From contig NC_015312.1 of NCBI RefSeq assembly GCF_000196675.2, positions 1,612,001 through 1,676,000 of the forward strand: DNA of 64,000 nucleotides. Reading direction: 5' to 3'. Made by a program: the position numbers and the translations under genes. Below, piece by piece: positions 43,030-50,268 of this stretch. Position 1 is the first letter of the stretch, and each line of letters begins with the position of its first letter. The stretch comes from Pseudonocardia benzenivorans CB1190. GTDB lineage: Bacteria; Actinomycetota; Actinomycetes; Mycobacteriales; Pseudonocardiaceae. The notes beneath the pieces were generated by a model that did no database searches, was not told where the DNA came from, and saw only the letters and a list, made by a program, of their open reading frames with translations.

Positions 43030-43440
43030 TCAGGACGTCGACGTACCCTCGACCGCGGTCTTGATCTCGGCCAACGTCTGCTCCAGGCCGGCGCGGATGC
43101 CGGGGCCGTCGGCCCGCTCGGTGTGCAGCCGCACGGTGACCGTCGCGTCCCCCGGCGTGCCGCCGACCTCCAGCGCGCCGCCGTAGCCGTTCGGGCCCTC
43201 CGAGCCCCATGAGAGCGTGCGGGCGTCGCGGTCGGCGTCGATCCACGCCTCGCCCTCGCGGCGGGTCCCCTCGACCTCGGCGACGACGCGCACCTCCTCG
43301 TGGCCGTGGGAGCGCTCGCCGGTCGGCTCGGCCTCGCGCATCGCCGCGAAGTAGTCGGGCAGGTGGTGCACGTCGGAGAGGTAGTCGAACAGCGCGTCGG
43401 GGTCCGCCGCGACGGTGGTGCGGTGCTCGTAGTCGCCCAT
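43030..43440 (-). CDS. SRPBCC-family (polyketide cyclase-like) protein
   Basis: This 136-residue START/SRPBCC-fold protein begins with EHRTTVAADPDALFDYLSDV, which is typical of the family, and ends with the long C-terminal helix (GIRAGLEQTLAEIKTAVEG). Such proteins bind hydrophobic ligands. No catalytic residues are recognisable. It stands alone, with the ATG at 43440 and a family B palindrome beyond its stop. Confidence 0.85.
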   Translation of the reverse strand: MGDYEHRTTVAADPDALFDYLSDVHHLPDYFAAMREAEPTGERSHGHEEVRVVAEVEGTRREGEAWIDADRDARTLSWGSEGPNGYGGALEVGGTPGDATVTVRLHTERADGPGIRAGLEQTLAEIKTAVEGTSTS

Positions 43441-43477
43441 GGCCCGCGGGTACCCCGGGCGCCGGCCGCGAACCGCC

Positions 43478-44062
43478 CTACGCGGGCGGGTCGATCCAGG
43501 CCTGCAGGATCGGTCCGAGCCGGTCGACGAGCGCCGCCGGCGACTCGGCGACCATCCCGGGCGCGGTCAGCAGCAGTCGCAGGGCACCCAGCCCGATCAG
43601 CTGCGCGCACACCAGTTCCGCGCGCAGCCGTGCGTCCGGGCCGGCGAGCCGGGCCGCGAGCGGACCGACCAGCCGCCGTTCCAGCTCCTCGACGATGCGT
43701 TCCCCGCCCGGCCGCGGGCCCGTCAGCACCACGCGCAGCAGCGGATCGACCTGAGCGCGGTCGTGCATGTCGAGCAGCGCCGCGACGAGGTGCCGGCCGA
43801 GGTCGGCGTTCGGGGCGTCGAGCAGCGCGGCGGTCTCGGCCTCCAGGTCGGCCGCCGCGGTGAGCAGGCCCTCCTTGCTGCCGAAGTACTTCACCAGCAG
43901 CGCCGCGCTGACGTCGGCCTCGGCGGCGATGGCGCGCAACGTCGCACCGGCGTAGCCGTGCACGCTGAAGTGCCGGCGCGCGGCGCGCAGCAGCGCCTCC
44001 CGGGTGTCGGCGGCACAGCGGCGTTCCCCGGCCGGCCGGGTGGCCGCGACCGTGCCGCTCAT
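43478..44062 (-). CDS. TetR-family regulator of the MFS transporter operon
   Basis: The 194-residue TetR protein has the helix-turn-helix ATLRAIAAEADVSAALLVKYF (residues about 40-60) and a helical ligand domain of the TetR_C_33-like sort. Its ATG overlaps the stop of the MFS gene (ATGA), so it is the second gene of that operon. A 7-4-7 palindrome over the MFS start is a likely operator, giving repression of both genes until a toxic ligand is bound. Confidence 0.9.
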   Translation of the reverse strand: MSGTVAATRPAGERRCAADTREALLRAARRHFSVHGYAGATLRAIAAEADVSAALLVKYFGSKEGLLTAAADLEAETAALLDAPNADLGRHLVAALLDMHDRAQVDPLLRVVLTGPRPGGERIVEELERRLVGPLAARLAGPDARLRAELVCAQLIGLGALRLLLTAPGMVAESPAALVDRLGPILQAWIDPPA

Positions 44063-45597
44063 GCCGCCCTCAGCGTCGCCCGCGCCGGGTCGCCGTGTCC
44101 GGTGCCACCGTGTCCGGTGCCGCCGTGCCCGGTGGTGCAGTCGCCGGGGCCGTCGCTACCGGTGTGGTCGTCGCCGGTGTCCTCGCCCGCGGCGGACGGG
44201 GTGACGGCGGCCAGCGCCGTCCCGACCAGCGCCGTCGCCGCGGCCACGACGAAGACGATCGTGTACGCCCGCGGCGGGACGGCGAGCCCGCCCGCGTGCA
44301 GGGTCATCGCCGACGTGATCGCCGCGATGACAGCCGTGCACGTCGACGTCCCGAGCTGGCGCATCAGCGTGTTGAGGCTGTTGGCCGCGGCGGTCTCGGA
44401 CTGCGGGACCGCCCGGATGACCAGCAGCGGCAGCGCCGAGTAGGCCATCGCGCAGCCGATCGCGATGATCGTCATCGCGACGATGACCATGCCCAGTCCC
44501 CGGGGCAGGGCGGCCGAGGCGAGGTTGCCGGCGACCAGCAGGATGCCGCCGAGCACGAGCGTCGTCCGGGGGCCGCGCCAGGCCGAGATCCGCGCCGACA
44601 CCGGCGAGAGCAGCGCCATCGCACCCCCCATCGGCAGCATCGCGACGCCGGCGGCCACGAGCGAGAGCCCGAACCCGTAGCCGCTCGCGGGGGAGGCCTG
44701 CAGGATCTGCGTCGTCATCACGAACGAGGCGAACATCGCGAAGCCGACGAGCACCGTCGTGATGTTGGTGAGCAGCAACGCGGGGCGTGCGGTGACCCGC
44801 AGGTCGACGAGCGGGCCCGGCGTCCGCAGCTGGTGACGGCCCCACAGCGGGAACACGACGGCCGCCGCCGCGAGCAGTCCGAGCACGACCGGGCTGCGCC
44901 AGCCCCACTCCGAGCCCTTGGAGATCGGCAGCAGCACGCAGACCAGGCCGAGCGTCACACCGACGGCCCCGAGCAGATCGAACCGGCCGCCGCTGCGCAC
45001 CGCGGACTCCGGGACGACGGTCCTCACCGCGACGGTCAGCGCCAGCCCGAGCAGCCCGACGCCGAGGAACAGGTACCGCCACGACACGACCTCCGCGACG
45101 ACGCCCGCCAGCGGCAGCCCGACCGCCGCGCCGATGCCCAGCGACGAGCTCATCAGCGCGATGCCGCCGCCGACCCGCTCCTCGGGGAGCTCGTCGCGCA
45201 GGATGCTGATCCCCAGCGCGATGACGCCGAACGACGCCCCCTGCAGCACCCGCCCGACCAGCAGCACCCCGATGGTCGGGGCGACGGCGCCCAGCACCGA
45301 TCCCGCCGTGACCAGGACCAACGACGACAGCAGCATCCGGCGCTTGCCGTACATGTCGCCGAGCCGGCCGAGGACCGGGGCCGACACCGCACCCGCGACG
45401 AGCGTCGCCGTGATCAGCCACGAGACCGTCGAGCCGGTCGTGTGCAGCAGCTGCGGGAACTGCGGCAGCAGCGGCACGACGAGGGTCTGCACGAGCGCGA
45501 CCGCGAGGCCGCTCGAGCACAGGACGGCGGTGACGACGGCGGGACGAGCTCGGCGGGGCGCGACTGTCGCCACATGTGCTCCAATTCGGGTGAACAC
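44059..45597 (-). CDS. MFS multidrug transporter (DHA2, 14 helices)
   Basis: The 512-residue membrane protein shows the DHA2-type pattern: TVSWLITATLVAGAVSAPVL, GRLGDMYGKRRMLL (motif A) and GIGAAVGLPLAGVVAE (motif C). About 14 hydrophobic segments follow, with a Gly/His/Thr-rich tail of about 30 residues after the last one. It should export small molecules using the proton gradient. The GTG at 45597 has AGGTG five bases upstream. The start lies inside a palindrome, so a bound repressor would block both transcription and initiation. Confidence 0.9.
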   Translation of the reverse strand: MFTRIGAHVATVAPRRARPAVVTAVLCSSGLAVALVQTLVVPLLPQFPQLLHTTGSTVSWLITATLVAGAVSAPVLGRLGDMYGKRRMLLSSLVLVTAGSVLGAVAPTIGVLLVGRVLQGASFGVIALGISILRDELPEERVGGGIALMSSSLGIGAAVGLPLAGVVAEVVSWRYLFLGVGLLGLALTVAVRTVVPESAVRSGGRFDLLGAVGVTLGLVCVLLPISKGSEWGWRSPVVLGLLAAAAVVFPLWGRHQLRTPGPLVDLRVTARPALLLTNITTVLVGFAMFASFVMTTQILQASPASGYGFGLSLVAAGVAMLPMGGAMALLSPVSARISAWRGPRTTLVLGGILLVAGNLASAALPRGLGMVIVAMTIIAIGCAMAYSALPLLVIRAVPQSETAAANSLNTLMRQLGTSTCTAVIAAITSAMTLHAGGLAVPPRAYTIVFVVAAATALVGTALAAVTPSAAGEDTGDDHTGSDGPGDCTTGHGGTGHGGTGHGDPARATLRAA

Positions 45598-45606
45598 GAG
45601 TTCACC
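45589..45606. promoter_or_regulatory. Operator-like palindrome over the MFS start codon
   Basis: GGTGAAC-ACGA-GTTCACC is a perfect 7-4-7 inverted repeat that spans the Shine-Dalgarno site and GTG start of the MFS gene. The cotranscribed TetR regulator is the probable binder. Confidence 0.6.
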
Positions 45607-45666
45607 TGATAGAGGACCATGTCCCGCACACTTCGCACAACTCGGGCACCGGCATCGCGGACAAGG

Positions 45667-46251
45667 TCACGTTCCGACCAGCGCGGCCCACACGACGATG
45701 TTGTCGACGTAACCCTGCGTCCCCGGATCGAACCGGCCCCCGCAGGTGACCAGCCGCAGCCCGGCGCCCGGCAGGTCGCCGTAGACCTGCGCGGTGGGGA
45801 AGCGGTCCTTGGCGACGCGCCGCACCGTCTGCACCTCGAACGTCGCGACAGAGCCGTCGAGCCGGGCGACGTCGACGAGGTCGCCCGGGGTCAACGCGCC
45901 GATCCGGGCGAACGCACCGACCCGGTGGTGCCAGTCGACGTGCCCGGCGACGACCGCGGGCCCGAGCGCTCCCGGGTCCGGGCCGCCGGTGTACCAGCCC
46001 GCGACCGCGGCGTCCGGCGGCAGGGCGAGGGCTCCGGTGGCGTCGAGGCCGAGCGGGACGACCGGTGCGTCGAGACCGATCGCCGGGGCGGTGACCCGCG
46101 CCGGAACGGCGGGGACCAGCGGTGCGGCGGCGGGGCGCGTCGTCGGACGCTCGGGGGAGGCGACCCCGCCCGCCAGTGGCCCCTCCGAGGTGGCGAGGGG
46201 TGCGAGTGCCAGCGCCGCGGCACACAGGACCGCCGCCCACGCACGGTTCAG
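45667..46251 (-). CDS. Class F sortase with apparent CTG start
   Basis: The reading frame encodes about 194 residues: a signal-anchor (NRAWAAVLCAALALAPLATS), a Pro/Thr-rich linker, and a class E/F sortase core with VVAGHVDW (catalytic His), LVTCGGRFD (catalytic Cys and Arg) and YVDNIVVWA at the end. No ATG, GTG or TTG lies in frame before the core until far upstream. The best start is CTG at 46251, which overlaps the previous stop as CTGA and has GGGGAG five bases upstream. TTG 45894 would cut away the catalytic His and membrane anchor. It attaches surface proteins, possibly the Excalibur protein next to it. Confidence 0.8.
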   Translation of the reverse strand: MNRAWAAVLCAAALALAPLATSEGPLAGGVASPERPTTRPAAAPLVPAVPARVTAPAIGLDAPVVPLGLDATGALALPPDAAVAGWYTGGPDPGALGPAVVAGHVDWHHRVGAFARIGALTPGDLVDVARLDGSVATFEVQTVRRVAKDRFPTAQVYGDLPGAGLRLVTCGGRFDPGTQGYVDNIVVWAALVGT

Positions 46252-47198
46252 CGGCGCTCCCCGGCGTGCTCCGGCCGCTGTGCGCGGCGATGGTCGCCCT
46301 GGCGACCATCGCCACTCACGACCTCGTCGTGCGCCGTCGGCGCGACCTGGCCGGGCGCCGGCGCGACCTCGTCGGGCGTCGGTTCGGCGGTGTCGTCGGG
46401 CCCGCGGCGCGGGGCGGGGATCGGGGCAGCCGGGGGACGGCGCTCGTGGTCCGCCGGCGACGTGGTGGTCACGGTCCTGCCCCGGACGCCCGCGATCAGC
46501 ATCCGTCCCGACGCCACCACCGTCGCGATCCCCACGATCGCCAGCACGACGACCATCGCGAGCCCGCCGACGAACGCGGCGCCGCCCGCCCGGTCGAGCG
46601 TCACGGTCATCGACGTGCTCGGGTCGGCCGCCGCGGCGGCCGACCCGTCACCGGCGGGGACCGCTCCCAGCGGGATCAGCGGCACCTGAGCGGACGAGGA
46701 CGGGGCCACCGGGGGCACGGAGACGGGCGCCGGGTACGGGTGGTCCTCGCAGGCACGACCGTCGTGGTCGGGGTCGAGGAGCGCCCGGTCGCCAGCGCCG
46801 GAGTCGAGGGCGGCCTGCGCTGCGGCCTGGTCGGGGAACTCGGCGCAGCCGGGCGCCTGGGCAGGGGCTCGCGCGGCGAGATCGCGCGCTGCGACGGTGG
46901 CGGGTGCCGCGCCGGGGGCGAGCACCGCGACCGCGACGGGTGCAGCGACGGTGCGGGCGAGTGTCGACGCGGCGGCGCGGGCCGCGACGGTGCCGGCGAG
47001 GGCCGGCGCGGCGGCGGGGGCCGCGACGGTGCCGGCGAGGGCCGGCGCGGTGGCGGGGGCGGCGACGGCGGCGAGGGTCGACGTGGGGGCGGGGTCCGCG
47101 GCGGCCGGACCCGCCAGGACGGCGCCGGTCAGCGGGAAGGCCACGACGGCGAGCACGGTCGTCGCGGTCAGCCGTCCGGTCCGGTTTCCGGGTAGCAC
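46248..47198 (-). CDS. Exported Excalibur-domain protein with transmembrane anchor
   Basis: The 316-residue protein has a signal peptide (ATTVLAVVAFPLTGAVLAGPAAAD) and Ala/Thr/Val-rich repeats (ALAGTVAA, about 45-105). An Excalibur-like domain follows with CAEFPDQAAAQAAL and the calcium-loop DPDHDGRACED, then a membrane helix (about 215-240) and a charged tail. The GTG at 47198 has GAGGAGG upstream. The last residues (VVSGDGRQGDHRRAQ) are encoded by a family B palindrome, so the original C-terminus was probably changed by it. It is coupled to the sortase gene by a one-base-shifted overlap. Confidence 0.8.
   Translation of the reverse strand: MLPGNRTGRLTATTVLAVVAFPLTGAVLAGPAAADPAPTSTLAAVAAPATAPALAGTVAAPAAAPALAGTVAARAAASTLARTVAAPVAVAVLAPGAAPATVAARDLAARAPAQAPGCAEFPDQAAAQAALDSGAGDRALLDPDHDGRACEDHPYPAPVSVPPVAPSSSAQVPLIPLGAVPAGDGSAAAAADPSTSMTVTLDRAGGAAFVGGLAMVVVLAIVGIATVVASGRMLIAGVRGRTVTTTSPADHERRPPAAPIPAPRRGPDDTAEPTPDEVAPAPGQVAPTAHDEVVSGDGRQGDHRRAQRPEHAGERR
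46281..46320. repeat. Family B palindrome, copy B2 (inside a reading frame)
   Basis: Arms GGCGATGGTCGCC (46286-46298) and GGCGACCATCGCC (46301-46313) are perfect with a two-base loop and are flanked by ACTCACGACCT, as in other copies. It encodes part of the C-terminal tail of the Excalibur protein on the minus strand. Confidence 0.8.
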
Positions 47199-47388
47199 GA
47201 AGAGACCCCTCCTCGGTCGTCGGGTCGGGGGAGCTGCGGGTCGGTATCGGTGGCGGAACGTTAGCGTCGACGGCCCGCGACCAGCGTCGATGTCACCCGA
47301 TACGGCATCGCCCGATGTGGTGGGCGACGCTGCGTCGACGATCACCCCCGGACGCGCGCACCGGTCAGGGGTGAGCGACGCTGGACGG

Positions 47389-47781
47389 GTGATCGTCGAC
47401 CCGTCGCCGGAGTTCCGGCAGTTCTGGACCGAGCGCCATCTCTGCGTCCTCGTCACGCCGCGTCGCGACGGCAGCCCGCACGTGGTGCCGGTCGGCGTGA
47501 CGCTCGACGTCGAGCAGGGGATCGCGCGCGTCATCTGCTCGGGGACGTCGCAGAAGGCACGCAACGTCGCGGCGGGTGGGGCGGCGGGGGTGCGGGCCGT
47601 CGTGTCGCAGGTCGACGGGCCGAGGTGGTCGAGCCTCGAGGGTGTCGCCGTGCTGCGCACCGACCGCGACTCGGTCGCCGACGCCGAGCACCGCTACGCG
47701 CAGCGCTACCGGGTCCCGCGGGTCAACCCGCGCCGTGTCGTCGTCGAGATCACGCTCGACCGGATGCTCGGGATGCGCTGA
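47389..47781 (+). CDS. PPOX-class FMN/F420-binding protein
   Basis: The protein of about 130 residues has the split-barrel flavin fold of the pyridoxamine-oxidase-like superfamily: FWTERHLCVLVTPRRDGSPHVVPVGV, then ICSGTSQKARNV and a C-terminal RYRVPRVNPRRVVVEI. In actinobacteria many such proteins bind F420 and reduce unusual substrates. GTG 47389 or GTG 47371 may be the start; neither has a strong Shine-Dalgarno site. It is divergent from the Excalibur gene. Confidence 0.82.
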   Translation: MIVDPSPEFRQFWTERHLCVLVTPRRDGSPHVVPVGVTLDVEQGIARVICSGTSQKARNVAAGGAAGVRAVVSQVDGPRWSSLEGVAVLRTDRDSVADAEHRYAQRYRVPRVNPRRVVVEITLDRMLGMR

Positions 47782-47894
47782 CCCCTGTCGAGCGCGGCTG
47801 TCCTGCGGCAGACTGGAACGGTTCAGACCCGCGTCCCGGCGTCGCGACGTGGCCCCGACGAGCTGCGTGCGCCACGGGCGCGCGAGGGACGCCC

Positions 47895-49268
47895 ATGAGC
47901 GAAGCCGCCCCCCACCTCGACCTGGTCGGACCACCCCCGACGAGCGCCGGGACCGCACCCGACCTCTCGATCGAGACCCTCGGCCCCGGCCGCATCGTCT
48001 CGCCGCTGGAGCCACTGCTGCACGCCCGCCGGACCAGCGAGCACTACGTCGACGAGGACGACCGCGTCCTGCTCGACGACACCGTCGCGGGCATCGCCGC
48101 GCGCGGCGGCCGGCTCGAGGACCTACCGGGGATGGAACCGTGCGGGCCGCGGCGGAGCATCTTCTTCGACCCGTCGAAGACCCGTGCCGGGATCGTGACC
48201 TGCGGCGGCCTGTGCCCCGGGCTCAACGACGTCATCGCGGGCCTCGTCCGCAGTCTCACGTACCACTACAAGGTGCGGCGGGTGATCGGCTTCCGCAACG
48301 GCTACCAGGGGTTCGTCCCCGCCTACGGCCACGACGTCGTCGAGCTGACCCCGGACTCCGTGCGCGACATCCCCGTCGACGGGGGCACCGTCCTCGGCAC
48401 CTCACGCGGCCACCAGGACCCGGAGGAGATCGTCGACTGCCTGGAGAACACGCACGTCAACGTCCTGTTCGTCGTCGGCGGGGACGGGTCGATGCGCGGC
48501 GCCATGGAGATCGCGCGCGTCGTGCGGGAGCGAGGGCTGCGGATCGCCGTCGTCGGCATCCCGAAGACGATCGACAACGACATCCCCTACATCGACCAGA
48601 GCTTCGGCTTCCAGACGGCGTTCGTGCTGGCGAGCGACGCCATCCGGGCGGCGCGGGTCGAGGCGAAGTCGACGGCCAACGGCGTCGGGCTGGTCAAGCT
48701 GATGGGCCGGCACTCGGGCTTCATCGCCTGCTATGCGGCGCTGGCCCGCAGCGACGCCGACGTCGTGCTGATCCCCGAGGTGCCGTTCGCGCTCGAGGGC
48801 GACGGCGGGCTGCTCGCCCACGTCCGGCGGCGCGTCGCCGAGCGCGGGCACGCCGTCGTCGTCGTGGCGGAGGGTGCGGGTCAGGACCTGGTGGCGACCG
48901 GCCCGACCGTCGCCGACGCGTCCGGCAACGCCCGGCTCACCGACATCGGCCCGTACCTGCGCCGGCGGATCGTCGACGACTTCGAGGCCGCGGGCATCGA
49001 GACCGCCGTCCGCTACATCGACCCGAGCTACGCCATCCGCAGCGTGCCGGCCAACCCCTACGACAGCGTCTACTGCACCCGGCTCTCGCAGGCGGCCGTA
49101 CACGCGGCGATGTCGGGCCGGACGGCGATGGTCGTCGGACGGTACCGGCGCCGGTTCGTGCACATCCCGATGCGGCTCGCGGTGAGCAGGCGCAATCAGG
49201 TGGACCCGCACGGTGACCTGTGGATGTCCGTCCTGGAGTCGACGGGCCAGCCCCCGCAGCTGGCCTGA
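47895..49268 (+). CDS. ATP-dependent 6-phosphofructokinase (long form)
   Basis: The 457-residue protein has an N-terminal extension of about 95 residues and the phosphofructokinase core: GIVTCGGLCPGLNDVI, VGGDGSMRGAMEIA and GIPKTIDNDIPYIDQSFGFQTA. The GGDGS motif (rather than GGDDS) points to ATP as phosphate donor, while PKTIDND has Lys where E. coli PfkA has Gly, as in the long and PPi-related group. It makes fructose 1,6-bisphosphate in glycolysis. The ATG at 47895 has GAGGGA upstream. A pair of family A palindromes follows. Confidence 0.9.
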   Translation: MSEAAPHLDLVGPPPTSAGTAPDLSIETLGPGRIVSPLEPLLHARRTSEHYVDEDDRVLLDDTVAGIAARGGRLEDLPGMEPCGPRRSIFFDPSKTRAGIVTCGGLCPGLNDVIAGLVRSLTYHYKVRRVIGFRNGYQGFVPAYGHDVVELTPDSVRDIPVDGGTVLGTSRGHQDPEEIVDCLENTHVNVLFVVGGDGSMRGAMEIARVVRERGLRIAVVGIPKTIDNDIPYIDQSFGFQTAFVLASDAIRAARVEAKSTANGVGLVKLMGRHSGFIACYAALARSDADVVLIPEVPFALEGDGGLLAHVRRRVAERGHAVVVVAEGAGQDLVATGPTVADASGNARLTDIGPYLRRRIVDDFEAAGIETAVRYIDPSYAIRSVPANPYDSVYCTRLSQAAVHAAMSGRTAMVVGRYRRRFVHIPMRLAVSRRNQVDPHGDLWMSVLESTGQPPQLA

Positions 49269-49315
49269 GCCCCCTCCCCGCCCCTCCGCGCCCCTCCGCC
49301 CCTGCCCCTCCTTCC

Positions 49316-49368
49316 CGCACGAACGGCCCTTTGCCGCCACTCAGTTGCGCGAAAGGGCCGTTCGTGCG
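49316..49368. repeat. Family A palindrome, copy A2
   Basis: Perfect 17-base arms CGCACGAACGGCCCTTT (49316-49332) and its complement (49352-49368) enclose a 19-base loop containing CTCAGTTGCGC. It lies 48 bases after the phosphofructokinase stop and is a likely terminator. Confidence 0.8.
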
Positions 49369-49403
49369 ACCCGGCCGGGACCGACGCGGATCACCCGAGC
49401 GGG

Positions 49404-49444
49404 TCGTTCGTGCCATTCGGTTGCGCCACTGTGCCGTTCGTGCG
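49404..49444. repeat. Family A repeat, copy A3 (degenerate)
   Basis: The sequence contains TTCGTGCCATTCGGTTGCGC and ends with GTGCCGTTCGTGCG. It matches the reverse complement of copy A4 with a few changes. It follows A2 and precedes the MBL gene. It pairs less well, so it may be a decaying copy. Confidence 0.6.
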
Positions 49445-49470
49445 ATCGCCGCGGCGCATAGGCTCGCGGC

Positions 49471-50268
49471 GTGTCCGACGCGCTCCCCGGCCTGCGCTTC
49501 CTCGGCCATTCGACGGTGCGCGTCGAGCTGGGCGGGCGGGTCGTGCTCACCGACCCGGTGCTGACCCGGCGGGTCGGCGGACTCACCCGCGTCGTCGACC
49601 TCCCCGACCCCGCCCACCACTCCGGCGTCGACCTCGTCCTGCTCTCGCACCTGCACGGCGACCACCTGCACCTCCCGTCGCTGCGCATGCTCGGCGGCCG
49701 CACCGGCGGCGGCCCGCGCGTCGTCGTTCCCCGTGGTGCCGGAGAGTGGTTGCGCAGCAAGGGGATCGATGACGTCGTCGAGCTCGGGATCGGTGAGGTG
49801 CTGCGCGACGGCGACCTGCGTGTCACGGCGCTGCCCGCCGCGCACAGCGGGCACCGCTGGGGACCGCGGTTCACCCACGGCCCGCAGGCCCCGGCCGTCG
49901 GGCACCTGCTGGAGGCCGACGACGGCAGGGTCTACGTCGCGGGCGACACCGACCTGCACCCGGTGATGGACACCCTGGGCGACCTCGACGTCGCGCTGCT
50001 GCCGGTGTGGGGCTGGGGTCCGACGCTCGGGCCCGGCCATCTCGACCCCGACCGGGCGGCGCACGCCGTCGAACGGCTGCGGCCGCGGCTCGCGGTGCCC
50101 GTGCACTGGGGCACGCTCGCGCTGCCGGGCCTGGTCCGGGCGCCGGGCGGGGCGGGGGCCAGGATGCGCAGGCTGCTCGTGGAGCCGCCGCGGCAGTTCG
50201 CGTCGGCGGTCGCCGCGGGCGGGGGGCCCACGCGGGTGGCCGTGGTCGAACCGGGTGGCCGGGTGTGA
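49471..50268 (+). CDS. MBL-fold metallohydrolase (UlaG-like)
   Basis: The 265-residue protein has the metallo-beta-lactamase metal motif LLSHLHGDHLHLPS and later VYVAGDTDLHP, with LRFLGHSTVRVEL at the start, as in the UlaG/L-ascorbate-6-P lactonase-like subgroup. The true substrate of such proteins in actinobacteria is generally unknown. Its TGA overlaps the GTG start of the next gene, so the two are coupled. The GTG start at 49471 has no strong Shine-Dalgarno site. Confidence 0.88.
   Translation: MSDALPGLRFLGHSTVRVELGGRVVLTDPVLTRRVGGLTRVVDLPDPAHHSGVDLVLLSHLHGDHLHLPSLRMLGGRTGGGPRVVVPRGAGEWLRSKGIDDVVELGIGEVLRDGDLRVTALPAAHSGHRWGPRFTHGPQAPAVGHLLEADDGRVYVAGDTDLHPVMDTLGDLDVALLPVWGWGPTLGPGHLDPDRAAHAVERLRPRLAVPVHWGTLALPGLVRAPGGAGARMRRLLVEPPRQFASAVAAGGGPTRVAVVEPGGRV

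Noticed and set aside
45602..46315. 237-codon minus-strand frame over the sortase region
   Set aside because: The alternative frame carries the sortase His, Cys and Arg motifs; this one is Arg-rich shadow sequence.
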